Shown in pieces: positions 25,858 through 33,910 of a stretch of DNA of 64,000 nt. Numbering within the stretch: position 1 is the stretch's first letter; each line of letters opens with the position of its first letter. The position numbers and the translations under genes are program-made. This DNA comes from CAYORM01 sp964406375 (GTDB lineage Bacteria > Pseudomonadota > Alphaproteobacteria > DSM-16000 > Inquilinaceae). The stretch covers positions 78,306-142,305 of the forward strand of contig CAYORM010000001.1 of assembly GCA_964406375.1 (NCBI GenBank), in the 5' to 3' direction. The notes below the pieces were generated by a model. It saw nothing but the letters and a program-made list of their open reading frames with translations, did no database searches and was not told the DNA's origin.

Positions 25858-27420
25858 ATGACGGCGCGCAACAGCTACTACGTCACGACCCCGATCTACT
25901 ACGTCAACGACAAGCCGCATATCGGCCACGCCTACACCTCGCTCGCCTGCGACGTGCTGGCCCGCTTCAAACGGCTCGACGGCTATGACGTCCATTTCCT
26001 GACGGGTACCGACGAGCACGGGCAGAAGGTCCAGAAGGCCGCGGAGGCCGCGGGCGTCGCTCCCAAGGCGCTGACCGACCGGTTCAGCGGCAATTTCCGC
26101 GATCTCGCGCGCGCGATGAACTTCACCAATGATGATTTCATCCGCACCACCGAGGAGCGGCACATCCGCGCCTGCCAGGCGCTGTGGCGCGCGATCGAGG
26201 CATCGGGCGATCTCTATCTCGGCGAGTATGGCGGCTGGTACGCGGTCCGGGACGAAGCCTTCTACGGCGAGGACGAGCTGACGATCGTCGACGGGCGGCG
26301 GATCGCCCCCTCGGGTGCGGAATGCGAATGGGTGAAGGAGCCGAGCTACTTCTTCAGGCTCTCGGCCTGGCAGGAGCGGCTGCTCGCCTTCTACGAGGCG
26401 AACCCGGATTTCATCCGCCCGGAGAGCCGGCGCAACGAGGTGATCAGCTTCGTGCGTGCGGGACTCAAGGACCTGTCGGTCAGCCGCACGACGTTCGACT
26501 GGGGTATCCCGGTGCCGGGCGATCCGGATCACATCATGTATGTCTGGCTCGACGCGCTGACCAACTACATCACCGCTGTCGGCTACCCCGATGCCGATGG
26601 CGAGGGATTCCGACGGCGCTGGCCGGCCGATCTCCACATGGTCGGCAAGGACATCCTGCGCTTCCACGCCGTCTACTGGCCGGCCTTCCTGATGTCGGCC
26701 GGGCTCGAGCCGCCAAAGCGCGTCTTCGCCCATGGCTGGTGGACGAATGAAGGCCAGAAGATCTCGAAATCGCTCGGCAACGTCATCGACCCGCTGACAC
26801 TGATCGAGACCTATGGTCTCGATCCGGTGCGCTACTTCCTGCTGCGCGAGGTGCCGTTCGGCCAGGACGGCGATTTCTCTCATCGCGCGATCGTCGGCCG
26901 GATCAATGGCGATCTCGCCAATGATTTCGGCAATCTCGCCCAGCGGGTCCTGTCGATGATCGCGAAGAACTGCGAGGGCAGGGTCCCCGAACGCGGCCCC
27001 GAAACACCGGCCGACGCCGCGCTGCTCGACCGCTCGGCCGGGCTGCTCGACATCGTCCGGCGGGAGCTCGACGCACAGGCCTTCCATCGCGCACTCGAGG
27101 CGATCTGGGCGGTCGTCGGCGATGCCAACCGCTATGTCGACGAGCAGGCGCCCTGGGCGCTGCGCAAGACGGATCCGGCCCGGATGGGCACGGTGCTGTG
27201 GACGCTGGCCGAGACGGTGCGGCGCCTCGCCATCCTCGTCCAGCCGGTGATGCCGCAGGCGATGGAGAAGCTGCTCGACCAGCTCGCGGTCCCGCCGGCC
27301 GAGCGCGGCTTCGATGCGCTGGCGGTGCCGCTGCCCTCGGGTCGGGTTTTGCCGCGGCCGGAGGGGATCTTCCCGCGCTGGGTCGATCCGGAGGCGCCCG
27401 CTGCCCGGACCGAGCGCTGA
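25858..27420 (+). CDS. metG: Methionyl-tRNA synthetase
   Basis: A 520-residue class I synthetase. The HIGH motif appears as NDKPHIGHAY near residue 20, and KMSKS as GQKISKSLGN near residue 300. YYVTTPIYYVN is the typical N-terminus, and ANRYVDEQAPW marks the anticodon-binding helical domain. There is no C-terminal EMAP-like tRNA-binding domain, in keeping with the shorter alphaproteobacterial form. ATG 25858 has a GGAAGGCGGG ribosome site, and the frame extends upstream only into holB. It charges tRNA-Met and initiator tRNA. Confidence 0.97.
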   Translation: MTARNSYYVTTPIYYVNDKPHIGHAYTSLACDVLARFKRLDGYDVHFLTGTDEHGQKVQKAAEAAGVAPKALTDRFSGNFRDLARAMNFTNDDFIRTTEERHIRACQALWRAIEASGDLYLGEYGGWYAVRDEAFYGEDELTIVDGRRIAPSGAECEWVKEPSYFFRLSAWQERLLAFYEANPDFIRPESRRNEVISFVRAGLKDLSVSRTTFDWGIPVPGDPDHIMYVWLDALTNYITAVGYPDADGEGFRRRWPADLHMVGKDILRFHAVYWPAFLMSAGLEPPKRVFAHGWWTNEGQKISKSLGNVIDPLTLIETYGLDPVRYFLLREVPFGQDGDFSHRAIVGRINGDLANDFGNLAQRVLSMIAKNCEGRVPERGPETPADAALLDRSAGLLDIVRRELDAQAFHRALEAIWAVVGDANRYVDEQAPWALRKTDPARMGTVLWTLAETVRRLAILVQPVMPQAMEKLLDQLAVPPAERGFDALAVPLPSGRVLPRPEGIFPRWVDPEAPAARTER

Positions 27421-27427
27421 GGCGCCG

Positions 27428-28207
27428 ATGCTCGTCGACAGTCATTGCCATCTCGATTTCCCGGATTTCGAGGGCGAGATCGACGCCGTCGTCGACCGCG
27501 CCATCAAGGCCGGCGTCGGCCGGATGCTGACCATCTGCACCCGGCTCGACCGGCTTCCCGCGACGCTGGCCCTCATCGAGCGGTTCGATGCGGTCTGGGG
27601 TGCCTTCGGCATACATCCGCACGAGGCGAAGGATGCCGGCGATCTGACCGTCGCGCGCCTGGTCGAGACGGCGCGCCATCCAAAGCTCGTGGGGATCGGC
27701 GAGACCGGTCTCGACTATCACTACGATCTCAGTCCGCGCCCGGCGCAGCAGGAGAGCTTTCGCCTGCATGTCCGCGCGGCCCGCGCGGCCGGTCTGCCCC
27801 TTATCGTCCACACCCGCAATGCCGAGGCCGACACGATCGCGATCCTGCGCGAGGAGGCTGGTGGGCAGCCGCTGCGCGGGATCATCCACTGTTTCTCTGG
27901 CACCCCGGCTCTGGCCGAGCAGGCGCTCGCGCTCGGCCTGCACATCTCCTTCTCGGGGATCGCCACCTTCCCCAAGGCCGAGACGATCCGGCAGGTCGCG
28001 CGCATGGTGCCGGCCGACCGGCTGCTCGTGGAGACCGATGCGCCCTACCTCGCGCCGGTCCCGCGGCGCGGCAAGCGCAACGAGCCGGCCTTCGTTGTGC
28101 ATACCGCAGCGGCGGTGGCCGCCGCCCGTGGCGAGGATCCCGCCGCGCTCGCCGCGCAGAGCACGGCGAACTTCCTCGCCTTGTTCGACAAGATCACCCC
28201 GGCATGA
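27428..28207 (+). CDS. tatD: TatD-family metal-dependent DNase
   Basis: A 259-residue TIM-barrel hydrolase. Metal ligands are in DSHCHLDF (residues 4-11), GIHPHEA, the glutamate of GIGETGLDYHY, HTRNA, HCFSG and the aspartate in VETDAPYLAP. All signature motifs of TatD/YcfH are intact. Family members are DNases or RNases and take part in 3'-5' processing. It lies 7 bases after metG and overlaps the next gene by 4 bases. Confidence 0.95.
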   Translation: MLVDSHCHLDFPDFEGEIDAVVDRAIKAGVGRMLTICTRLDRLPATLALIERFDAVWGAFGIHPHEAKDAGDLTVARLVETARHPKLVGIGETGLDYHYDLSPRPAQQESFRLHVRAARAAGLPLIVHTRNAEADTIAILREEAGGQPLRGIIHCFSGTPALAEQALALGLHISFSGIATFPKAETIRQVARMVPADRLLVETDAPYLAPVPRRGKRNEPAFVVHTAAAVAAARGEDPAALAAQSTANFLALFDKITPA

Positions 28208-28977
28208 CGGGCTACCGGGTCACCATCCTCGGCTGTGGCGGCTCGCTCGGCGTGCCAATCGTCGGCGGATTTTGGGGCGACTGCGATCCGTCGAACCCGA
28301 AGAACCGCCGCCGCCGGCCGTCGATCCTGGTCGAATCGCGTGGGGTGACGATCCTCGTCGACAGCGGTCCCGATCTGCGCGACCAGCTTCTCGACGCTGC
28401 GGTCACCAAGATCGACGCGGTGCTCTACACCCACGGGCATGCCGACCACATCCACGGCATCGACGATCTGCGCCCGTTCATGTTCACCCGCGACCGGCCG
28501 ATCCCGGCTTATCTGGACCGGACGTTGCTCGAGGAGTTCGAGCGGCGCTTTCCCTATGCCTTCACCACGGTGACGATGGATCGCGGGCTCTACCGGCCAT
28601 TCCTCGATCCGGTGGTGATCGACGGTCCCTTCGTGGTCGAAGGGGTCGAGATCGCCCCCTTCGTCCAGGATCACGGCTACGGACCGAGCTGGGGTTTCCG
28701 TTTTGGTCCCTTCGCCTACTCGACCGATGTGGTGCGGCTCGACGACACCGCCTTCGAGGTGCTGAAGGGTGTCGACACCTGGGTGGTGGATGCGACGCGC
28801 GAGGAGCCGCACGCCTCGCACGCCCATCTCGACCTGGCGCTCGAATGGGTGGAGCGCGTCGGCGTCCGGCGCGCCTTCCTCACCCATATGAGCACCTTCA
28901 TGGATTACGATGCCCTCTGCGCCAAGCTGCCGCCGCATGTCCGCCCGGCGCATGACGGGCTGGTGATCGAAGGCTGA
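28204..28977 (+). CDS. Metallo-beta-lactamase-fold hydrolase (PhnP-like)
   Basis: A 257-residue MBL-fold enzyme. The zinc motif is THGHADHIHGIDDLR, with further ligands in FVQDHGYG, AYSTDVVRL (D) and LTHMSTF (H). ILGCGGSLGVP near the N-terminus is typical of the PhnP/RNase Z-related subgroup. It overlaps tatD by 4 bases, a linkage common in alphaproteobacteria. PhnP is a cyclic phosphodiesterase; no other phn genes are nearby, so the physiological substrate is uncertain. Confidence 0.9.
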   Translation: MTGYRVTILGCGGSLGVPIVGGFWGDCDPSNPKNRRRRPSILVESRGVTILVDSGPDLRDQLLDAAVTKIDAVLYTHGHADHIHGIDDLRPFMFTRDRPIPAYLDRTLLEEFERRFPYAFTTVTMDRGLYRPFLDPVVIDGPFVVEGVEIAPFVQDHGYGPSWGFRFGPFAYSTDVVRLDDTAFEVLKGVDTWVVDATREEPHASHAHLDLALEWVERVGVRRAFLTHMSTFMDYDALCAKLPPHVRPAHDGLVIEG

Positions 28978-28989
28978 GCGGCGCCCCCT

Positions 28990-30042
28990 TCAGATCTTCA
29001 CGACCGCGCCGCTCTTGGCCGACCGGTACATCGCGTCGAGCACCTCGACCGAGCGACGACCGACCTCGCCATCGGCGTCGTTGACGACGGGCCGGCCGAG
29101 GCACAGATCAACGAAGCGGTCGATCGGCGGCTTGGTCGAATAGGCGGGGGTGCCTTCGCCGGCGCGGAAGGGATGGATCACGTCCTGGCCGTCCAGCCGC
29201 CTGAGTTCCAGACGCTCGCGCTCGACATCGAGGAAGATGGCGCCCTCGCTGCCGTAGATCCTGAGGTCGATATGCGTGCCGACATGTTTCGGCACGGCGG
29301 CCGAACCGGACAGGACGCCGGTAGCGCCATTGGCGAGCTTCAGCGTCGCCGCGTCGAAATAGTCGACCCCCGTCGGCGAGCGGCCGAAGATCGCATAGAC
29401 CTCCGCCGGATCGACTGGGACGATGCGGAACAGCGCGCCGAGCGCGTGGGAGAGCTGGCCCCAGCCATAGCCGCCGGCACGCTTGGGATCGGCCCAGGTC
29501 GAAGCAGGCGGACGGAAGGTGGCGCCGACGGTCTCGGCCATCGGCTCGCCGCCGAACAGGTCGAGCAGCGCGGAGCCCATCTGGCAGACCACATGCCGCA
29601 CCTCGCCGATACGGCCCTCGGCGACCCAGGCTGCCGCTTGCGGCATGTAATGGGTGAAGTTGTAGCCGTGCGGGATCATGATCTCGCGGCCGACCTCACG
29701 GGCGATCGCCACCAGTTCGCGCGCCTCGGCCGCGCTGGTCGTCATCGGCTTTTCGACCAGCACGTGACAGCCCCGCCGGAGCGCCGCGGCCGCGTTCTCG
29801 AAATGGGCGACATGGGGTGAGGCAACGACGACACCATCGGCCTCGCAGCTGTCGAGCAGCGCCCGGAAATCCTCCGAGGCGTGGGCGAAGCCGAAGCGCT
29901 CCTGGACGAGTCTGAGCTCCTCGGCGCCGAGCCGGCAGACACCGACCAGCTCGACCTCCGGCCGCGCCTTCAGATTGGGGATGTGATACTCGGTCGCCCA
30001 CCACCCGGCGCCGAGCACGATGATCCTGGCCGTCTCCGCCAT
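28990..30042 (-). CDS. Gfo/Idh/MocA-family oxidoreductase
   Basis: A 350-residue NAD(P)-dependent sugar or cyclitol dehydrogenase. The Rossmann loop is IIVLGAGWWATEYH, the catalytic lysine is in VLVEKPMTTSAAEA, and the C-terminal domain has GYGWGQLSHALGALFRI and YGSEGAIFLDVERERLELR. A GAGGCGGGC ribosome site precedes ATG 30042. It is the last gene of the minus-strand operon MR/MLE enzyme-binding protein-oxidoreductase and ends 12 bases from the convergent metallohydrolase. Context points to oxidation of a sugar or sugar acid related to the adjacent rhamnonate-type pathway. Confidence 0.92.
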   Translation of the reverse strand: MAETARIIVLGAGWWATEYHIPNLKARPEVELVGVCRLGAEELRLVQERFGFAHASEDFRALLDSCEADGVVVASPHVAHFENAAAALRRGCHVLVEKPMTTSAAEARELVAIAREVGREIMIPHGYNFTHYMPQAAAWVAEGRIGEVRHVVCQMGSALLDLFGGEPMAETVGATFRPPASTWADPKRAGGYGWGQLSHALGALFRIVPVDPAEVYAIFGRSPTGVDYFDAATLKLANGATGVLSGSAAVPKHVGTHIDLRIYGSEGAIFLDVERERLELRRLDGQDVIHPFRAGEGTPAYSTKPPIDRFVDLCLGRPVVNDADGEVGRRSVEVLDAMYRSAKSGAVVKI

Positions 30043-30084
30043 GCCCGCCTCGTTCTTTCGTCAAGCACTCATCGCCTGAAGGGA

Positions 30085-30105
30085 GCGGCAGGCGCCAGCT
30101 GCCGC
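30085..30105 (-). other. Hairpin between binding-protein and oxidoreductase genes
   Basis: GCGGCAG (30085-30091) pairs with CTGCCGC (30099-30105) across a 7-base loop, in the 85-base gap after the binding-protein stop. There is no U-tract; an mRNA-stabilising or attenuating role is likely. Confidence 0.45.
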
Positions 30106-30127
30106 CCGCCGCATCGCCATTACCTGC

Positions 30128-31324
30128 TCACTCGCCCGGGACGGGCGGCAGCAGCATCTGAAAATCCGCGAACTCCTCGCGGTCATAGAGGCCGGCGACA
30201 TAGTCGCGGTAGGCGGCCTCGTTGATCACCGCATCGGCCGGCTGCCACTCCGGACGTTCGCGGCAGGTCGTCGTCGGGTCGATCTCGCACACCGTATCCG
30301 GGGTGATGAGGTAGCTGAAGGCGAAGACCGCCGGCGGCAGCTCCCGGCCCGCCAGCACGGCGAGGGCCGCCGGGACGGCCGCCGTCGCATAGCGTTCGGG
30401 GAAGAAGGACATGGTGCCGATGAAGCTCGGATCGGTGCCGAGCAGATCGAGCCGCTCGCCGCCCATCCCAACCGCAAGGGTCATGTCACTGCGTCCGGCA
30501 TTGGCGATCGCGCGCAGGGCGCCGGCGAGTTGCTCGTCGGAGAAGGACGCGACGAGGATCGGCTTGCTGGGGTCGAGACGGCCCAGAAGGTTGTTCATCT
30601 GGGAAAAGCCGCTGTCAGCCGTGCCCTGCATGTCGAGCCAGATGATCTGCTCCTCCGGCAATTCGGGCAGCTCGGCGCGGACGCCGTATTCCTGCGACAG
30701 GTTGCGCAGGATGCCGTTCGGGCCGACGAGCCGGAAGGACGCGATCACCAGCGTCGCCTCGAGCGCGGTCTCGTGCCCCCAGCGCTCGAGCGCGGTCTGC
30801 GCCAGATAGGTGCCGGCGCGGAAGCCGGCGCGGGCGTTGTCCACGCCGACCCAGAGCGTGTCGGCGATCGGGATGTCGAGCGAGATGATCGGGATGCCCG
30901 CGGCGTCGAGCGGCGCCTTCACCGCGCCGCCGAACTGGATGTCGAGCAGGCTGTTGATGACGAAGTCGACATTGCGCTGGGCGAACGACTGGGCGTTGGC
31001 GACGTTGCGCTGCGGATCCCACTCATTGTCGGCGACGAGCAGCTCGAAACCCGCCTCCTCAGCCAGCGCCTCGAGCCCCTGGCGGTTGAGCTGCGAGAAG
31101 GGCGAGCTGCCACCCCACATCGTGTAGCCGAAGACGTACTGCTCGCCATTGCGCGGCGGCGTCACCGCCTCCGCCTCGGCGACCATCGCCTGCAGTGCCT
31201 CGGCCGTGGGAATCTCGCCCGTAACCGCCCCCGGGTCGAAACCATGGAAGTCATCGCCCAGGGCGGGCGCGGCCGCGGCGAGGGCGATCGCCGCCGCCCC
31301 CAGGAAGGAAAGACCGGCTCTCAT
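30128..31324 (-). CDS. Sugar-type ABC substrate-binding protein, FHGFDP paralogue A
   Basis: A 398-residue periplasmic binding protein with a signal peptide (MRAGLSFLGAAAIALAAAA). Its mature part starts with the unusual FHGFDPG, then LQAMVAEAEA, VADNEWDPQRNVANAQSF, IISLDIPIADT and FFPERYATAAVPAAL. The same blocks occur in the protein at 32677, so the two are paralogues. No ATPase or permease gene accompanies this copy; it presumably shares the importer of the divergent operon. GGAGGAA precedes ATG 31324. A cysteine pair (CEIDPTTTC) near the C-terminus could form a disulfide. Confidence 0.9.
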   Translation of the reverse strand: MRAGLSFLGAAAIALAAAAPALGDDFHGFDPGAVTGEIPTAEALQAMVAEAEAVTPPRNGEQYVFGYTMWGGSSPFSQLNRQGLEALAEEAGFELLVADNEWDPQRNVANAQSFAQRNVDFVINSLLDIQFGGAVKAPLDAAGIPIISLDIPIADTLWVGVDNARAGFRAGTYLAQTALERWGHETALEATLVIASFRLVGPNGILRNLSQEYGVRAELPELPEEQIIWLDMQGTADSGFSQMNNLLGRLDPSKPILVASFSDEQLAGALRAIANAGRSDMTLAVGMGGERLDLLGTDPSFIGTMSFFPERYATAAVPAALAVLAGRELPPAVFAFSYLITPDTVCEIDPTTTCRERPEWQPADAVINEAAYRDYVAGLYDREEFADFQMLLPPVPGE

Positions 31325-31362
31325 GGATGCGTTCCTCCACTCGGATCCTTGTCATTCGACCG

Positions 31363-32490
31363 TCAGCGCCGGATCCGATAGCGCTCGACGATCTCCGGAC
31401 GGAGCTCGATTCCGAGGCCCGGCCCCTCCGGTGGGCGTACCAGCCCACCCTCATGCCAGATCGGCGTGACCGGCAGCTCGTGCTGCATCGGGTTCTCCAA
31501 CGGCTTCAGCTCGAAGACGCGCGCCGCGGGGCTGGTGACCGACAGATGCAGGCTCGCCGCCGTGGTGACGACGGTGCTCCAGGCATGGGCATTGACGGTG
31601 CCGCGCGCCGCCTCGATCAGGCCCGCGATGCGACGGAATCCGGTGACCCCTTCGGCGCGTGCCGGGTCGACGCCGTAGACATCGACGATGCGACGCCGGA
31701 TGAGCTGGTCGTAGGCGGCGACCGTCCACAGCCTCTCGCCCGTTGCGATCCGCGTTCCGACCGCGGCGTGCAGCCGCGCCAGACCGTCGAGATCGTCCGG
31801 ATGCAGCGGCTCCTCGATCCAGTCGATACCAAATGCCTCGAACCGCCGCGTGGTGCGGATCGCCGTCGACACGTCCCAGCGCACGCCATTGCCGATATCG
31901 ATCATCAGCATCGCCGCGGGACCGATCGCGGAGCGGACCGCCTCGACGAAGGCGACGTCGTGGTCCGGATCACGGCCGACGCGCGACAGGCCGCGCTTGC
32001 CGAAGCCGAGCTTGGCACCGCGGAAGCCGCGCTCGATATGGCCGGCGACCTCGGCCGCGCCCTCCTCGATGGTCGCCCGGTTCACATGCATGCTGGCAAT
32101 CGCCGGCAGCGCTTCATGCGCCCGGCCGCCGAAAAGGCGCCAAAGCGGCTGCCCCAGCACCTTCCCGCAGGCATCCCACACGGCCATGTCGATGCCGGAG
32201 AGGGCGAGAGTGGCGATGCCGCCCTCGCCATACCACCAGCTGTGCCGCTTGAGCGCCTGCCAGATCATCTGCGGCTCGCGGACATCCAGTCCCCGGACGA
32301 CGTCTGCGAGGCCGCTCTCGATCAGTGCCGCCGTCGCCTCGCAGGCTTCGGGCCACATCGCGATCGCCTCGCCCCAGCCTTCAGTGCCGTCCTCGGTCTC
32401 GACGCGGATCAGCACCGTGTTCCGCTCATGGCCGAAATCGTTCGGCTCGGGATAGCGCAAGAGGATGGGTTCGATCGTGCGCAGCCGCAT
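31363..32490 (-). CDS. Mandelate racemase/muconate lactonizing enzyme family (enolase superfamily)
   Basis: A 375-residue enolase-superfamily enzyme. The capping domain has GWGEAIAMWPEACEA; the barrel has lysines in GAKLGFGKRG, metal ligands in LMIDIGNG (D), WIEEPLHP (E) and ATGERLW (E), and a histidine in VNAHAWST as a possible general base. The pattern fits an acid-sugar dehydratase or cycloisomerase rather than muconate cycloisomerase. It is distinct from the L-rhamnonate dehydratase at 40786. It is the first gene of the leftward operon and shares a regulatory gap with the rightward sugar operon, so it probably acts on a related aldonic acid. Confidence 0.88.
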   Translation of the reverse strand: MRLRTIEPILLRYPEPNDFGHERNTVLIRVETEDGTEGWGEAIAMWPEACEATAALIESGLADVVRGLDVREPQMIWQALKRHSWWYGEGGIATLALSGIDMAVWDACGKVLGQPLWRLFGGRAHEALPAIASMHVNRATIEEGAAEVAGHIERGFRGAKLGFGKRGLSRVGRDPDHDVAFVEAVRSAIGPAAMLMIDIGNGVRWDVSTAIRTTRRFEAFGIDWIEEPLHPDDLDGLARLHAAVGTRIATGERLWTVAAYDQLIRRRIVDVYGVDPARAEGVTGFRRIAGLIEAARGTVNAHAWSTVVTTAASLHLSVTSPAARVFELKPLENPMQHELPVTPIWHEGGLVRPPEGPGLGIELRPEIVERYRIRR

Positions 32491-32601
32491 GGCCAGTTCC
32501 GCCCGTGAAGTTGGGCCTCGGCCGGCTGGCGCCGGTCGGGCCCGGGATCGCTGTCGATCCGCTGTTGCACGACGCTACACCCTCGGATAACGTCGCGTCA
32601 A

Positions 32602-32637
32602 AACTGGTAAGGCCAATTAACTGGTCTGATTTGTTGG
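32602..32637. promoter_or_regulatory. Candidate FadR/GntR operators in divergent catabolic gap
   Basis: ACTGGTAAGGCCAATT (32603-32618) is close to a TGGT...GCCA palindrome, and ACTGGTCTG begins 17 bases later (32620), followed by TTGTTGG. The AT-rich block is the only such stretch in the gap between the divergent operons starting at 32490 and 32677. FadR-type regulators bind TGGT/ACCA-type half-sites, and one is encoded at 36476 in the rightward operon, so it is the likely partner. Confidence 0.5.
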
Positions 32638-32676
32638 CCTGCCGGTCGATGGATCCCCAAGGGAGGAGTGCACGTT

Positions 32677-33867
32677 ATGAAGCGCCAGATCCCGGTCATC
32701 GGCGTCGCCGGCATGGCCCTCGCGGCCCTCGCTTTCGGCACGACCGCATCCGCGCAGGATTTCCACGGCTTCGACCCGGCCAGCTTCGACGGCGCGATGC
32801 TGTCGGCCGAGCAGCTCCAGGCGATGGTGGCCGAGGCCGCCGAGACGACGCCGCCGAAGAACGGCGAGCGCTACGTCATCGCCTTCGCCAACCTGCAGCG
32901 CGACATCTCCTTCGGTGTCCTGGTCGAGGGCGGCATCACGGCCAATGCCGAGGCCGCCGGCGTCGAGCTGGTGGTTGCGGACAATCGGCTCGACGGGCCG
33001 ACGGCGCTCGCCAATGCGCAGAGCTTCGTGCGCCGCGACGTCGACTATGTCATCGAGTTCCAGACCGACGTGAATTTCGGCCCGACGGTCATGCAGCAGT
33101 TCGACCAAGCCGGGATCGGCGTCACCGCCATCGACATTCCGATGCCGAGCGCCGTCTTCTTCGGCGCCAACAATCCGCGCTCGGGCTATATGGGCGGCTC
33201 CTATCTCGCCCAGGCGGCGGTAGCACGCTGGGGCGAGGCCGCCGTGACGGAAGGCTATCTCGTCGTCGGTGAACTGCCGCAATCGGGCGCCATCCCGGCG
33301 ATGCGTACCGGCGGCCAGATCGCCGGCTTCCAGGCTGTCCTGCCGGACTTCCCCGAGGACCGGATCATCCGCATCGACACCAAGAACACGCTGCAGGAAT
33401 CCTTCGCGCAGATGAACAACGTGCTCGGGCGCATCCCCGAGGGCGTGCCGATCATGATCACCGCGATCAATGACCAGTCGACCATCGGCATGCTGCAGGC
33501 GGTCAAACAGGCCGGGCGCGAGGGCGATGCGATCGCCGTCGGCATGGGTGCCGACGAGCTGCAGGCGCTGACCAGCGAGCCGAACATGATCGCCTCGGTC
33601 GGCTATTTCCCCGAGCGTTATGGCAATTACCTCGTCCCGATGGCGCTGATGTCGCTGGCCGGGCACGAGCTGCCGCCAGCGGTGCTGATGAACCACGTCA
33701 TGATCACCAAGGCGAATGTCTGCGAGTATTACGCGGATTATGCCTGCGCCGAGGAGGGGGCCGGTTTCGACTACGCCTTCCCGGCGGATGCGTTCGCGGA
33801 TCATCTCGCCGCGCTGCGCGAGGACCCCGAGCTCGAGGGCTACGAGAACCTCATCCCGGCCAACTGA
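32677..33867 (+). CDS. Sugar-type ABC substrate-binding protein, FHGFDP paralogue B
   Basis: A 396-residue periplasmic binding protein. Signal peptide MKRQIPVIGVAGMALAALA with cleavage near TASAQ-DFHG; the mature protein begins DFHGFDP. Blocks shared with the paralogue at 30128 include LQAMVAEA, VVADNRLD, ANAQSFVRR, MNNVLGRIPEG, YFPERYGNYLVP and GHELPPAV. The ATG at 32677 has GGGAGGAG upstream. It heads the rightward operon and lies 44 bases before its ATPase. The enzymes downstream suggest a 6-deoxyhexose such as L-rhamnose as ligand. Confidence 0.92.
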   Translation: MKRQIPVIGVAGMALAALAFGTTASAQDFHGFDPASFDGAMLSAEQLQAMVAEAAETTPPKNGERYVIAFANLQRDISFGVLVEGGITANAEAAGVELVVADNRLDGPTALANAQSFVRRDVDYVIEFQTDVNFGPTVMQQFDQAGIGVTAIDIPMPSAVFFGANNPRSGYMGGSYLAQAAVARWGEAAVTEGYLVVGELPQSGAIPAMRTGGQIAGFQAVLPDFPEDRIIRIDTKNTLQESFAQMNNVLGRIPEGVPIMITAINDQSTIGMLQAVKQAGREGDAIAVGMGADELQALTSEPNMIASVGYFPERYGNYLVPMALMSLAGHELPPAVLMNHVMITKANVCEYYADYACAEEGAGFDYAFPADAFADHLAALREDPELEGYENLIPAN

Positions 33868-33910
33868 CCGGACCGGGACCAGGCGGACAGTTCACGAGAG
33901 GCGGCGCAGC

